From NCBI GenBank assembly GCA_013138975.1, contig WTBR01000057.1, positions 62,001 to 126,000 on the forward strand: a stretch of 64,000 bases of DNA. The letters are read 5' to 3'. How positions within the stretch are numbered: the first letter of the stretch is position 1; each line of letters opens with the position of its first letter. This DNA is from Bacteroidales bacterium. Lineage in GTDB: Bacteria; Bacteroidota; Bacteroidia; Bacteroidales; UBA12077. The translations under genes were made by a program, and so were the position numbers. The notes under the pieces were generated by a model that was given only the letters and a program-made list of their open reading frames with translations, was not told the DNA's origin and searched no databases. This document shows positions 8,125-20,300 of the stretch, one piece after another.

Positions 8125-11100
8125 TTATTCAATAATAATTTTAATTTGTTTTCTTTCGTTGTCGGCTGTCACCATAATTACATATATCCCCGAATTCATT
8201 CCGTTTAATTGGTAATAAACTTCATAATAATCCTGTCCGAATTCATTTCGTAAATCGACGGTTTCTCCGAAATTAACGCTGAAGACGACTAGTTGAATAT
8301 CAGCAATTTCTCGAAGTTCTATTTTTAGCATAAAGTTTCCGTCGGTAGGATTTGGATAAACCGAAAGTTCCTTAATCAAGGGATCTATATAACCGACATA
8401 ATCATCATTATTATTAATAGTATCATTGGCTTCAATAATTTCCACTTGTTTTAGAGTCTTTGAAATACATCCACCTGAATATGCCCAAAGACCTACATTA
8501 TAAATTCCTGATTCAATACTTTCCAATTGAAGCATATAATTTGGAATAGATTCATCTATAATATTATTAAATGCATTTTGACTGTATTCCCAGTAAAGAC
8601 TGTCCAGTTCAATGTTTGAAAGTTCATAAATGAACAAAGTGTCACCCAAATTAGCCTCAGTTGACATTAAGAAATCAGACTGAAGAGCATCGTTGCCGAT
8701 CGAAATGGATATATCATCCCAGGCAAAACAAGCTATACTATCAGTTACTTCCAGGTAATAATCATCTTCAGAATCAAGACTTACAAAGCGCTCGTTTGAA
8801 AATACTCCTTCGGAATTAGTCCACTGATGTGTTGAAAAGTTCTGCCCATCAATATCTATTGTATTTCCGGGACACATCCTAATATCTTCGCCTAAATCAA
8901 CTATAAGCTTATCAGGTTCAATAATTTCATATTCTTTTTGGAACGAACAGTTGTTCGAATCGGTAAGTGTAACCGAATACGTTCCCATATATAATGAATC
9001 AATTCTTTCACCTGTTTCATTATTTGACCAGCTAAATTGGTAATTACCTACTCCACCAAGTGCTTGTAGTTCAATAAATCCATCCTTGTAACCAAAACAG
9101 TGAGCATCTTTAAAATCTGTAACAACTATTTGTAAAGTATCGGGTTGCGTTACTTCGAAGTATTTTACGGTTGAACAATTATTAGTATCACTAATGGTTA
9201 CGGAATGAATTCCTGCATTGTAACCAACGGCAAATTCACCGATATCTGAATTAGACCACGTGAATGAATATGGTGCATAAGGTATTGCCGGAGTTACATT
9301 AACAATATTTGCTGTTCCGGTAAAGCCTGCAAAGCAAAGTACTGGTGTAGTGTCAATATTTACAACAATTGGATTTGTTGATGGGCTGATTAATTGCTCA
9401 AAATGCTGCAAACAATTGTGAGCATCTATAACATTAAGAGTATAATAAGCATTTTGGCTTAATTCGGAAACCGTATTTTCGATTCCAAATGTATTACTGT
9501 TAAAGTCTGTCCATTCATATTGATATGGCCTTGTACCTCCTTGCATTACTACAGAGATTGCACCATTGTCGGTATCACAAGTTGTATGCGTAACATCAAT
9601 GGCATTGAATAGCAGGGAATCAGGTTCCGGCATGTAAACGCTAACTGTATCTTGCCCTACACAATTATTACTGTCGGTAAAGATGTAGGTATAATTGCCC
9701 TCCGGCAGGTTACGAGCTACAGTATCTTCCAGCCATAATCCAGACACAGGCATTTCATATAATGCGAGTCTGTAGGGTCTTGTACCTCCATTAATGTTAA
9801 AGAATACATTTCCATCAATAGCGCTTTTACAATCAACGCTATCAATAAATTCGGTATTGGCTGTTAAATAGTCTGGCTCAGTAATTATAATCGGAATACT
9901 GTCAACTACACCCATTTTATCGGTTAGGAAGAAATAATGTTCACGAAGATCTAAGTTTAACCAAGTATCACTGTTTGAATAATATGTAGCAACATCTTGT
10001 TTGAACTGATAGTCACCCCATCCACCGGTAGCATTTAAAATTACGTATGCATTCTCATAATCTTTACAAGTTTCGTTGCGATATTCTGATATTGTAATTT
10101 CCAGTGGAGCATCAGGTTGTTCAATGATTAGAGTTTGAGAAATTGAATTGTTGTATCGATCGGTTACGGTAATGCGATAATTTCCTGCAATAGCATTTGT
10201 TATTGTACTTGTGAATTCGTTATCATTATTATTCAAAGGATCAATAACACTGTCAAGGTATTCCCAGTAAAAACTATTGCCTCCTGCACCGCCTGCAACA
10301 ACAATATTAATTGTTCCGCTTGAATCATTAATTTCTTTTGCATGGTTAATCTGAATTTTATCAAATGAAAACTGTGTATATGGTTCTATATCGAACTCAG
10401 CACATGTTTTTTCTCCAATATTATTTGTAGCCATTACAAAATAGCTACCGCCTTTAAGATTCCTTAAATAAAGATTATTGTTGTCTTCATAGAAATCGGC
10501 TGTAGAATCTGTAACATTATAAACTGTTTTTACATTTTCAGGACTTATAACTTCAATATTAACAAGAGATTCAAGATTTGAAAGTAGTTGAGCAAATCCG
10601 TTTTGTGCCAGATATGACGTTTCGTGTTGTATCTTTATTGTTTTAATTGCCATATCTGATATGTTAGGTAAATAGGCACTTTTGGATTGAGAGCATCCAT
10701 CTTGTTCACTTACAGTAAGCTCATAATAACCTGATGAGATATTTGAAAGAACGGTACTTGACTCGGTTAAAGCACTACCAAATAATTCTTTCCATGTAAA
10801 GTTTAAGGGTGATTTTCCTCCCTTAACAAAAGCTTCAATAGATCCGTCACTTGCGCCATCGGTTGAAGGGTAGGTAAGTTCAAAATCTACAATGTTAATT
10901 AACTCTTGATCTGACAAATTAGTTTCCAGTTCAAACTTACAAGCATTATCATCTTCTATATGCAGTAAATAACCACCTGCCGGTCGATTGGTAATTGTAT
11001 AATTTTGCGGAGTAGCAATTAATGTTGTATCAGATGAATTGTCGAAGAATAATTTATAAGGAGCTACACCTCCGTTTAGGTTTAAAGAAAGACTTCCATT

Positions 11101-14100
11101 TTCACCACAAGTAGGATCTAAAAAATCGATTAATGTGGCTTGTAGACTGTCTTTTGGTTCATAAATAATTAAAGTATCAGTAAAAATAGCTCCATATTTA
11201 TCTTGTACACTAACGATATAATTTCCGGCATATAGATTTTCAAAAGTATTAACATTATAGAAACTGTTATCAACAGCTCTTTTATAACTATATTCTCCCC
11301 AGCCTCCAAATCCTTCTATTGTGAAGCTTCCGGTTTGAGCCTTACACATAGCATCGTTTTTTTCGGTAACAATAAAACCAAGTTTATTTTCAGGCTCTAT
11401 TACTGTTTGTGTTGGAGATGTGTAAGTACATCCCTTTCTGTCAATTACATACAAATTGTAATTGCCTGAATACAAGCTGTCAAAATGCATTTGAGATTGA
11501 TTTCGTTCAAATTGTTGATCTACAATTGCTGCATCTGCATCGAATAATCTTATATCTTTTAATTCACTATTACCACCGTAAATAGTACTGTAAATTTTTC
11601 CGGTTTTCGATCCTTTGTACAATGCCGGAACTATTGTATCAATTATAGCATAAAGAATAGTGTCGGGTTGATTAACAACTACCGGATAAGGTAAGTTGGA
11701 TATACAAGAACTGTCATCTATTGCTCTTAGTTCATACCGACCTTTAAGCAGATTATTAAAGGAGTTCGCAATGTCGTTAATTGTATCATTATAAGTAAAA
11801 TTCAAACTTCCTAGTGCAATTCTATCAACTGCATTTGTTCCGCTTGTATTTATTACCTTAACTTCTCCATTTGATTCTCCATAACACTTTACATCGGTAA
11901 TTTCGATACTATTAATCCGGGGATTGAAATATTCATCCAAATCAACATTATGGGAGTATGTACAATTTTTATTATCTGTAATATTTAATCTGTAAAAACC
12001 GTATCGGAGCGAATCACCCAAATGAGCAATTGAATCCTCCTCTAGCGCGTTATTCGAGTAAAACGGACTTCCGTTGTATGTCCAGTCAAATTGGAAATAT
12101 CCATTTCCTCCTTCAGCTTCTACATAAATTTCACCATTATCTAGCTCACATGTAGGTTGAACAATTCTAATCGAGTCGAAATCCAGTGCTTCAGGTTCAG
12201 CAATAGTGAAAGTAGTTATTTTAACATAAGGGCATCCATTACCAATATCTTGGAGATAAACATCATACTCTCCCGGTGATAGTCCTGTAGTTTCAGTTTG
12301 TGGATCAGTCCATAAACCATTATTAATGCGATATTCGTATGTTCCACTTCCCCCTGACAAATTATAAATAGATACTTTTCCGTCATTTGCTCCTGCACAA
12401 GTTACATCTGTTGGATCAATAATACCGGTACTAACCGGTTTTGGCTCCGGAATTGTAACAGTAAAAAGATTAATTATTGAGCGATTAAGGGTTATGGCGT
12501 TTCCGCTTACAATAGTATCACTGGTGTTTTCATCTTTAATATAATACTCAAAGTTACCTCCTGTAACCGTAAAGCTTGTTGTTGCATCAAAATCTACACC
12601 ATCGGTGCTAATGGTCATGTCTGCTCCATCAATACCTCCTGAGGGAGTTAATTTTATTGAGCCATTTCCTCCCGGACAATCAATATCATCTATTATCAAA
12701 TATCCATTAGTAATAGGTGTTGAAGGATAATCAAATGTATAAACATCAATATTATTTGCACCATACACCATATTCAGAGTGTATGTATCGTTGTTTTGAA
12801 CTAATTTAGAAAAAGACCTATTTTCAACACCTGTGACAACTTCTGGATTTGAAGAGTTTAATAATCGGAAATGATAAGGACTGATTAAAGTTCTTTCTTC
12901 TAAGCTAATAGAAATTGTGGCATTATCATCAGTCTCTTCAATAGTTATATTTGCTGTAAATTTAGGTTCTTTAACTTCAAATTGATCTGAAATAATACAG
13001 TCACGGTTATCATCATCTGTATGAGTTGCGGTGAAATTGTATATGTCTGGAGGTATCGATTCGTCCACTTTACCATCCGGTGCTGTATAATTAAAAAATG
13101 AAGCAACATCTAAACCCCAGATTACACCTTTTGTATTATTTTCTAAGGAAATAGACACACTACCTGAACCTCCAATGATAGTTGCATCTACTATTTCAGG
13201 TTCAGATACTTTGAAAATATGACTTTCAACTATAATTCCGGGTTCATAAAAATAACATGAAGAATTATCTTCTTTTTCTACTTCAGCCTTGTACGAACCT
13301 GCCGGCAAATTTTGAAACGCACATGAGTTGGCATCTATTGTTTGAACATATTCTTTATCAGTCTCTTCATTAGTTAAAGTGTAGATTTTTGTACCAGATA
13401 CATTATTTACATTTACTATAACTTCACCATTTGCAGGGGTGCATGTTTGATGCATTACCGAAGCAGATGTAATACCATTTGTAGCGCTACTGATTTCAAC
13501 ATCATAGTCAAAACTTGTAGTACTCGTTCCATAACTAAATTTTACTTCTTTTGTTCCATACCCTAATCCATCTATAATAATTTCGTCATCAGGCTCACTT
13601 AATTCACCTGCAGAATTCACGTATGGAGGCAAACCGCCACCATGATAGATTATTTTTACTTCACCACGGTTATCACAGGCATCTGAAGGATATTTAATAA
13701 TTATTTGTTCAAAATTGGGATTTTCAGGAGCATCAACATCAATAAAAAATTCATGATCACAACCATCAGCATCGGTTAATCTTAAATCTTGAACTTTATT
13801 TTCCGGTAGTTGATTTACCATAAAGTCAGGTATGGGTACTTTTACACCGAATTTTTCTTCCAGCCACTGCTCTTTATATATTGCGTAAAAATCTTCATAC
13901 CAGGTTTGTGCAATCCCTTTATCCGGATATACATTGCTTAGTATATCATTTTCTGTCCATAGTGTTATGGGAATGTCTGCACCATTTTTTCTAAAAATAT
14001 ATTCAGCTTTAAAGCCGGTTGTGGTTACAGTGATGTAATCAACATCATTATAGGTAGAAGAAATGTCAATGCTGCTGGCATCAAGTATTGGAGATTTCCT

Positions 14101-16059
14101 TGCTATTTTATAATCATAATAACTATTTTCTCCATGGGCATGAATGCCAATATGCGAATGAATATGACTATGACCAGCAGAATGGGTGTGTGAAGTGTTT
14201 TCATTATATGTATAATCAGGAGTAGGATCAACGATGTGCGTATGAGTATTATCGCATAAATCGTGAGGATCGGGATTTACAAGTCCATGTCCGCTGCAGA
14301 CATAATCACTTATTTCATCTTGTTTAGTTGCTGATTTAGTAGAGGTTTTACCTTCTTCTAGTTGACAATAATGTGTGTGTGTATGTGTGTGTTCGCATGT
14401 ATGTGTATGATAGTGACTATGGTATGTATAAATATAAAACGCATTTTTTCCATTGGGGTGATTAATTCTATATGATGGTGATCTTGCATTTTGATCAAAA
14501 AACCATTCCTTGTACTTAACATAAAAATAGTTTTTATATGGACTATCATCTTCATAAAGCATCTGGTCAAAATCTGATTCAATTTCATCGTTAAGAGCTA
14601 TTTGTTCTTCTTCACTCAACTCACCGTATGGTGTTGGAATTTCTGAAATTGATACATTAAAATCAATTCCATCAGATATGGTATATGGCCTTCTTAATGC
14701 AGAAAGCTCATAAGGATCATCAATGTCAAGCAATACATAAGGATTGTTCATACTCGGGAGATTATAATCCGTACCATTTACATTATGAATGTTAAGCTTT
14801 TGATTAATAGTAATGTCCTCGGGTTTACCAGGAACAGTAAATGGTTTTGTACATGCATAATCATCAGCTTCCTCACCCTCTTCCTTAATAAACTCTAATT
14901 GTAACTCACATGGAAGTGAGTTTGGTTCTCCATAAAAAGGATCTTCTTCAACTCCTGTATCATTAAAAAACTTTATTTTAAAAATATTTGCATCATAAAA
15001 TAAACCATCATCATCGTTCGTTTCATCCATCTGGCAATTATAGAAAGTTGCTTCATTAACATAAGCTCTCCAATTAAACTTAGTTTTATCTAAATGAAGG
15101 TAATCTATATCATTACTATTTTCAAGTTTTATATATACAACAACACCATTTGAACAGGATGTGCGTTTGGTTTGCAGAATAGTATACTGTAAGCCTTCCG
15201 GATAAAATCTGATGCTTGTAACTATATTGCCGGTTGTTACTTTGTTATTCTTTAGGGTTTTAACAATTCTAAACCTTAAGCTTTTACCCATCCATTTGTA
15301 AAAGTTAGAGTTCTGATCATCTTTTCTTCCTGCAATATCTTCATAGTATAAATTAATGGTACTGTTGGGGCTGATTATTACTTTTTTAAGATCTATCCAA
15401 TTGTCGGGATCAGTATCAAGTGCCACTTGTAGAAAAGGTTTATCAGCATGACCGTTTTCATAATAATTGTCCACTTTTAATGAAAGATTTTCGTATTCAA
15501 GTTTATAACTGTTGTCTCCTGTATAGCTTATATAAATAGGATCGTCGATATAAATCTTGGTAGTCATGGTATAACCTTCGCGGTTAGTGCTGATAAGGTT
15601 ATTACACGGATCTGATGCTTCGTGGGATTCTTCATATTCTCCTACAACCAGTTCATCCATGCGAAGTTCGTAATATAAATCATGGTCGTTTTCTATATCA
15701 TTGGTGTTAGTATGCACATGTATTTTATGGATTGAAGAGTTTGATTCTCCATATAGATATAATAAATTTTTGTCTTGTTGTGTATTTGTAAAAACATGTT
15801 CAAATTCAAGTTCTTGATCTAATTCATTAGAAAGAATCCTTTTTGACAGCGAAGGTGCTAAATTAAAGATAAGCTCAATATCTGCATAATCAAAATCAGG
15901 ATCGCTACTGCAATTTCCCCAAGAGCTAAAACTTTGTTTTACATGTATGCTATACAAATTGGGTATTGTATCCTGATCTTGAGCATTTAACTTATCGGGG
16001 AATAAAGCTAATATTCCTAAAACGATAATAAAATATGGATAGTAAAACTTTTTTTTCAT
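8125..16059 (-). CDS. Giant SprB-repeat cell-surface protein with T9SS type A sorting domain
   Basis: 2644 residues with a signal peptide (FIIVLGILALFP, then DKLNAQ). From about residue 800 to 2450 there are roughly 15-18 SprB-like units of 85-100 residues. Each has a Cys-Gly-Gly core (for example CELDNGEIYVEAEGGNG) and ends in a phrase like ITDNKNCTYS and an EP boundary. The end is a T9SS sorting domain (LSVYPNPTDGNFMLKI at about 2560, SGIYVIMV near the end). SprB-type proteins are adhesins on the surface of gliding Bacteroidetes. Residues about 541-645 hold two His-rich clusters (HTHTCEHTHTHTHYC at 551-565, and 606-642). The stop is 3 bases after the start side of the FISUMP gene spacing, so the two are cotranscribed. 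Likely role: surface display or adhesion for the operon. Confidence 0.85.
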   Translation of the reverse strand: MKKKFYYPYFIIVLGILALFPDKLNAQDQDTIPNLYSIHVKQSFSSWGNCSSDPDFDYADIELIFNLAPSLSKRILSNELDQELEFEHVFTNTQQDKNLLYLYGESNSSIHKIHVHTNTNDIENDHDLYYELRMDELVVGEYEESHEASDPCNNLISTNREGYTMTTKIYIDDPIYISYTGDNSYKLEYENLSLKVDNYYENGHADKPFLQVALDTDPDNWIDLKKVIISPNSTINLYYEDIAGRKDDQNSNFYKWMGKSLRFRIVKTLKNNKVTTGNIVTSIRFYPEGLQYTILQTKRTSCSNGVVVYIKLENSNDIDYLHLDKTKFNWRAYVNEATFYNCQMDETNDDDGLFYDANIFKIKFFNDTGVEEDPFYGEPNSLPCELQLEFIKEEGEEADDYACTKPFTVPGKPEDITINQKLNIHNVNGTDYNLPSMNNPYVLLDIDDPYELSALRRPYTISDGIDFNVSISEIPTPYGELSEEEQIALNDEIESDFDQMLYEDDSPYKNYFYVKYKEWFFDQNARSPSYRINHPNGKNAFYIYTYHSHYHTHTCEHTHTHTHYCQLEEGKTSTKSATKQDEISDYVCSGHGLVNPDPHDLCDNTHTHIVDPTPDYTYNENTSHTHSAGHSHIHSHIGIHAHGENSYYDYKIARKSPILDASSIDISSTYNDVDYITVTTTGFKAEYIFRKNGADIPITLWTENDILSNVYPDKGIAQTWYEDFYAIYKEQWLEEKFGVKVPIPDFMVNQLPENKVQDLRLTDADGCDHEFFIDVDAPENPNFEQIIIKYPSDACDNRGEVKIIYHGGGLPPYVNSAGELSEPDDEIIIDGLGYGTKEVKFSYGTSTTSFDYDVEISSATNGITSASVMHQTCTPANGEVIVNVNNVSGTKIYTLTNEETDKEYVQTIDANSCAFQNLPAGSYKAEVEKEDNSSCYFYEPGIIVESHIFKVSEPEIVDATIIGGSGSVSISLENNTKGVIWGLDVASFFNYTAPDGKVDESIPPDIYNFTATHTDDDNRDCIISDQFEVKEPKFTANITIEETDDNATISISLEERTLISPYHFRLLNSSNPEVVTGVENRSFSKLVQNNDTYTLNMVYGANNIDVYTFDYPSTPITNGYLIIDDIDCPGGNGSIKLTPSGGIDGADMTISTDGVDFDATTSFTVTGGNFEYYIKDENTSDTIVSGNAITLNRSIINLFTVTIPEPKPVSTGIIDPTDVTCAGANDGKVSIYNLSGGSGTYEYRINNGLWTDPQTETTGLSPGEYDVYLQDIGNGCPYVKITTFTIAEPEALDFDSIRIVQPTCELDNGEIYVEAEGGNGYFQFDWTYNGSPFYSNNALEEDSIAHLGDSLRYGFYRLNITDNKNCTYSHNVDLDEYFNPRINSIEITDVKCYGESNGEVKVINTSGTNAVDRIALGSLNFTYNDTINDIANSFNNLLKGRYELRAIDDSSCISNLPYPVVVNQPDTILYAIIDTIVPALYKGSKTGKIYSTIYGGNSELKDIRLFDADAAIVDQQFERNQSQMHFDSLYSGNYNLYVIDRKGCTYTSPTQTVIEPENKLGFIVTEKNDAMCKAQTGSFTIEGFGGWGEYSYKRAVDNSFYNVNTFENLYAGNYIVSVQDKYGAIFTDTLIIYEPKDSLQATLIDFLDPTCGENGSLSLNLNGGVAPYKLFFDNSSDTTLIATPQNYTITNRPAGGYLLHIEDDNACKFELETNLSDQELINIVDFELTYPSTDGASDGSIEAFVKGGKSPLNFTWKELFGSALTESSTVLSNISSGYYELTVSEQDGCSQSKSAYLPNISDMAIKTIKIQHETSYLAQNGFAQLLSNLESLVNIEVISPENVKTVYNVTDSTADFYEDNNNLYLRNLKGGSYFVMATNNIGEKTCAEFDIEPYTQFSFDKIQINHAKEINDSSGTINIVVAGGAGGNSFYWEYLDSVIDPLNNNDNEFTSTITNAIAGNYRITVTDRYNNSISQTLIIEQPDAPLEITISEYRNETCKDYENAYVILNATGGWGDYQFKQDVATYYSNSDTWLNLDLREHYFFLTDKMGVVDSIPIIITEPDYLTANTEFIDSVDCKSAIDGNVFFNINGGTRPYRLALYEMPVSGLWLEDTVARNLPEGNYTYIFTDSNNCVGQDTVSVYMPEPDSLLFNAIDVTHTTCDTDNGAISVVMQGGTRPYQYEWTDFNSNTFGIENTVSELSQNAYYTLNVIDAHNCLQHFEQLISPSTNPIVVNIDTTPVLCFAGFTGTANIVNVTPAIPYAPYSFTWSNSDIGEFAVGYNAGIHSVTISDTNNCSTVKYFEVTQPDTLQIVVTDFKDAHCFGYKDGFIELQALGGVGNYQFSWSNNETGERIDSLYMGTYSVTLTDSNNCSFQKEYEIIEPDKLIVDLGEDIRMCPGNTIDIDGQNFSTHQWTNSEGVFSNERFVSLDSEDDYYLEVTDSIACFAWDDISISIGNDALQSDFLMSTEANLGDTLFIYELSNIELDSLYWEYSQNAFNNIIDESIPNYMLQLESIESGIYNVGLWAYSGGCISKTLKQVEIIEANDTINNNDDYVGYIDPLIKELSVYPNPTDGNFMLKIELREIADIQLVVFSVNFGETVDLRNEFGQDYYEVYYQLNGMNSGIYVIMVTADNERKQIKIIIE

Positions 16060-16062
16060 AAT

Positions 16063-17349
16063 TTAATCTTTAATACAACGAATAGAGCCATAAGCAGTGT
16101 CATAAGCATACCTTCCAATACCGCTCGATGAATTCGAAAAGACCCTACTTGTATAACTCATATCATATTTAAGTGTAGATGAATATATGTAAGTACGTTC
16201 GCCATCAGCCGAATAAGCACCCAAAAAACCGCCTGCAGGTAATATATTGAACATATAAAAATCAATCCCATTACCATCTGAACCATCATAATCATTCCAA
16301 CCTGAAGTTGTTTTAAGGATATTTCCAATATCCAAATCTTCACCTCTGTAAAAATCCAGATTACTAGTGGAATATCTATTAATTTCGTCTTCGGACATTC
16401 CCAGAAACCGTTCCAATTCTTGCCATTCTTCATCGCTTGGTACATGATATTCTATGGGGCAAGGATTTTTACCTTTAGCACCTTCACCAAATGTCCAATT
16501 TGGGTTATAATAATATCCGTAAATATCGCTTTGGCTACTAATTTTATAGTTGTAAAGCATTTGCGTTCCATCTTGCCATTTGGTAGTTCGCAGATTTTCT
16601 CTGAGCCAGGTTTGTTCACCTATTTTTGTAATATTGTAAATATTAAAATCAGCATCGTGTACTTGGGTTGGATCCAATGGCAATGCTTTAATCGTATCGG
16701 TTTTTGAACTATGATTAAGCTTACCATACGCTTTTACAAAAAAACTATATACTGTGCCATTCTCTAAACTCGTCAATTCACATGTGCCGATACCCGCATT
16801 TATAATAACAGGTTGAGCAATTCCACTTACCTCTGGATCAAATGTAATTTCAATATGATCAAGGTTTTCAGGGTCGTTCCAGTAAAGGTTCGCAAATTTG
16901 TGTCCTGATGAATATCTTAGATTGGTAACTGATGAGAGAATAGTGAAAAAATGAAATACATCACTAGTGTTGTCTAATTCCTGATCTATTGCATTATTGT
17001 AAGAGTCATTTATTGCTGATACTTTCCAGTAATACTTTAATCCGGGTTCAAAAGAGTAAAATTTGGGCGAATTATTATCAAGATTATCCAGCGTTATACC
17101 ATTATATGCTTCATACGATTTCCAATTAAGAGAATCATTACTTACATATAAAGTATAATAAATATCATCATTTTCAGGATCAGTACTTTCCTTCCATTCA
17201 AATGTAACAGAATTGTTGTCTGTAATCGATCCGTTTTCAGGGATTTGCAGTATCGGAATACTTGGTTGTTTATTTAAATTCTCTTCTTTTTCGCATGCGA
17301 GTACAAATATAAATGCTAATACGCAGATAGTCAGTGTTATTTTTTTCAT
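16063..17349 (-). CDS. FISUMP-domain lipoprotein
   Basis: 428 residues with a lipoprotein signal (ICVLAFIFVLACEKEE; lipidated Cys19). Two fibronectin-like segments follow (about 35-140 and 143-230; VTFEWKESTDPENDD and LRYSSGHKFANLYWND). The C-terminal 190 residues are a FISUMP domain (Fibrobacter succinogenes major paralogous domain): IGEQTWLRENLRTTKWQDGT, then HVPSDEEWQELERFLG, then SIRCIKD at the end. FISUMP proteins are surface lipoproteins of unknown role, common in Bacteroidetes and Fibrobacter. The gene is 2 bases from the upstream 1508-residue gene and 3 bases from the SprB gene, so it belongs to the same transcript. It may anchor or organise the surface complex, which is inference. 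Confidence 0.85.
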   Translation of the reverse strand: MKKITLTICVLAFIFVLACEKEENLNKQPSIPILQIPENGSITDNNSVTFEWKESTDPENDDIYYTLYVSNDSLNWKSYEAYNGITLDNLDNNSPKFYSFEPGLKYYWKVSAINDSYNNAIDQELDNTSDVFHFFTILSSVTNLRYSSGHKFANLYWNDPENLDHIEITFDPEVSGIAQPVIINAGIGTCELTSLENGTVYSFFVKAYGKLNHSSKTDTIKALPLDPTQVHDADFNIYNITKIGEQTWLRENLRTTKWQDGTQMLYNYKISSQSDIYGYYYNPNWTFGEGAKGKNPCPIEYHVPSDEEWQELERFLGMSEDEINRYSTSNLDFYRGEDLDIGNILKTTSGWNDYDGSDGNGIDFYMFNILPAGGFLGAYSADGERTYIYSSTLKYDMSYTSRVFSNSSSGIGRYAYDTAYGSIRCIKD

Positions 17350-17351
17350 AA

Positions 17352-20300
17352 TTAATCTATAAATTTTGTTAATTCTATTGATCTTGTTACGCTTGATGTA
17401 ATAATATTTTTCCCCGGAAGAGTATAATTGACCTGCATTTCGTATTTACCATTTCTTATACCCGGTATATTGTCTTCTTTTAAAAACTTAGCTACATTAT
17501 TACTACTGTTGTTTACATTTACGAGTTTATTTGCAAGTGCATTTCGCAAAGCAATAAAATCTCTGTCGATATAATATGCACTCCTGTTATGAAATGCACC
17601 AAATGATGACACAAATGGACGTGAATTGCTTTCGATTATATCTTCTGAAAGTTGATTATCACGGGTCATTGATTTAATTTGGATAACTTCAACATGATCT
17701 GGCGGTTTCAGCCCAGACATCCCTGCAGCTGCAAGCATTTCTTTGTTTTCGTATATTAAATCAGAAATTTTATTATTATACCAATCCGTTTTACTGTAAA
17801 TTGGTTTTATTCGAATTAAGTTATTATCAGGGAATAATGAATTACTTTCATTTACATCAAACATTTCAGAAGTTGATGCCCCATCATATAAATTAGATCC
17901 CAATAAATGCACATGTGGATATTCTTGCCAAGCAACTCCTTCGTAGTTTGGAATAGCATTCATTTTCTCAACAAATGTATTATAGCTGCTTGTTCTGAAA
18001 TGTAGTGCATATATTTCTTTTTGTTCCAACATATCGAGTGTACCTTCAGCTTGTTGAGTTGTTACCGAAATATCTTCATTATCATTTAGCTTACTTTCAG
18101 ATGTAGTAATGTTACCAGAAATACCTGAAGAAGTATTTTGAGGTACATTAACAATAGTCATCTTATATATTTCATCATTACTAAAATTTATATTTTGGGT
18201 CGAATAATCAATTTCCAAACGAATATCATTATCGGCGCTATTTGCTTTGTATGAGAAGTTTGTTTGAGATTTTTTTTCATCTGTATCGGTAAACATCATA
18301 ACCTGGTTAAAACCTTCAGGTTTTTCTGTTGAGAACAAATATGAATAGTTTTCGGTAACAAAGATATATCCACTTTCGTGTTCGTTTGGATAGTAATTAT
18401 ATTGCATAGCAACCGGGTAGCTAAATTTTACATGTTCAGGAAGAATCTCTTTTGGGCGATCACCTGATTTGAATTCTGCTTCTTTTATTTCATAAAATGG
18501 TGATCCGTCATTGCCTTTTACATCAATCCAAGAACCATTAAGTTTGCGTTTAAAACCAACTTTTGCAAAAACTACCATATCTTTTTGGCTTTCGAATGGC
18601 TCCGATGGGTCTAGCATGTATAATTTGCCATCGTCACCAAGTTGCTTATATCCTTCAAGAGCTTGATTAGTTTCCTTGTAATAAACTTTAAATTCTTCGA
18701 GACTAATTTTATAAAATACTTTATGACCTTCTTCATCAATTTCCATTTCCAAACCTACTGGAATGTTAAATACAGCTTGTGGAGATGCAAAAACATTAAC
18801 ATCATCTTCACCTGAATCAGGTGTAAGTTGTGCAATAACATCAGCACCAAATGGGTTGCCGCCTCTAATAATACATTCTTCTCCTATTTCGAAATCGAAA
18901 TCACATTGTCCTGAAACTAAACCACCTAATACACTGAAGCGTCCACCTACCGCACCGGTAAAATAGAAAGGATTGGGCCCTGCACCGGCCAGTAATGCAC
19001 TTGCAGACATATCAAGAATACTGAACTTTCGGGTTTTTGAGAATATTTTTGCTTCCATTCCAATGTCGGCTTCTACCCAGGCCCAAGCTTGAGCACGAGC
19101 ATACCATCCATTTATACCTAAGGTTGAGTTTCCACCAAGGCAATATGCGCTTGAACCATAATTTTTAAGTAAAAACTCTGAACCTAAACCAGCGCCAATT
19201 TTAGCATAGAAAGGAGGGAGGGTAGCTTCAAATTCAACACCAAGAGATAATCCGAAAGCTAAACCACTTCCTGTTGCTTGAGCTCCTTCAGTGCGCTGGC
19301 TTAACTGGTCTTGTTTTTCCTGACTAAAGTTTTGCAAAACTTTTTGCGGTGGTAGAGGTAGTTCCGGAATATCATCTCCAACCATAAAATAGCCATCAAG
19401 ACGTGCAAGCCCCAGAACTTCTACTCCAATTCGATCTGATGGTGTTCCAATATATGTATACCATTTGTCTTGGGAGAAATATGCGGAAGCCCATCCCATT
19501 CTGTCGTTTGGTCCAACTCCTTTTACAAAGCCCGCATTTAGGTAGGCGCTTAAATCGGCAGAGAAAATGCTATTGGCAATATCAAATTTTATATTCATTG
19601 AAGCAGTAAGAAAACCGCCTGACTTATTTTCTGGAACTTTTAAATCGCTTTTTGCAGAAAGTTTCAACTTTCCACCAGCTTCTTCAAGTTTTTTTACTTT
19701 ATCATTTATATTATCAGCAAGTTTTCCCCATTTTTCAGGTGAGTCCATGAATGCAGCATCACCACGAAATTGAATAAAATTTAATCCTCCATATTGGTTA
19801 AATTGCATTTCAAAAGAGACCTTTGCATTAAATGTTGAAGAAGAACCTACTAATCCAAACTTTGTGGCAGCCATTAAACCCATACCAACTTCTTTGTCCG
19901 GAACATAGTTAATTCCGGAAAGAGATTTGCCAAATTCTGAATCAATATTGGTGTCATAGGATTGTTGCATTCTTTTGTAAAACCCACCACCAAAACCATA
20001 AAATGAAAGGGCAGGAGGGATAATAATTCCTGAAGATGGAGACAATTCTAAAAATACATCGGTAAGAAAATATCGATAATCGTCTTTTTTCCCAAATACA
20101 GCAACAGCATCCAAGTTTAATTTGTCAATTAAAGAAAAGGCAACTTCTCCTCTAAAACCGCTTCCATAAATTTCGTCGCCGTTTTTAAACATTACACCAC
20201 CTTTTATACTAAAGGCTTTTGATTTAAAATCGACCATTATTTTATCGACACCAACTCGGTCGAATTTCCAAGCAGCATAATCGCCGTAAAGCTGCAATCC

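Noticed and set aside
14372..14393. TG-rich tract as a microsatellite of its own interest
   Set aside because: It is explained by His-Thr codons (CAC ACA) in the coding strand.
14358..14588. 76-codon minus-strand frame rich in His and Ile
   Set aside because: It is an out-of-frame reading of the repetitive His-rich part of the SprB gene.
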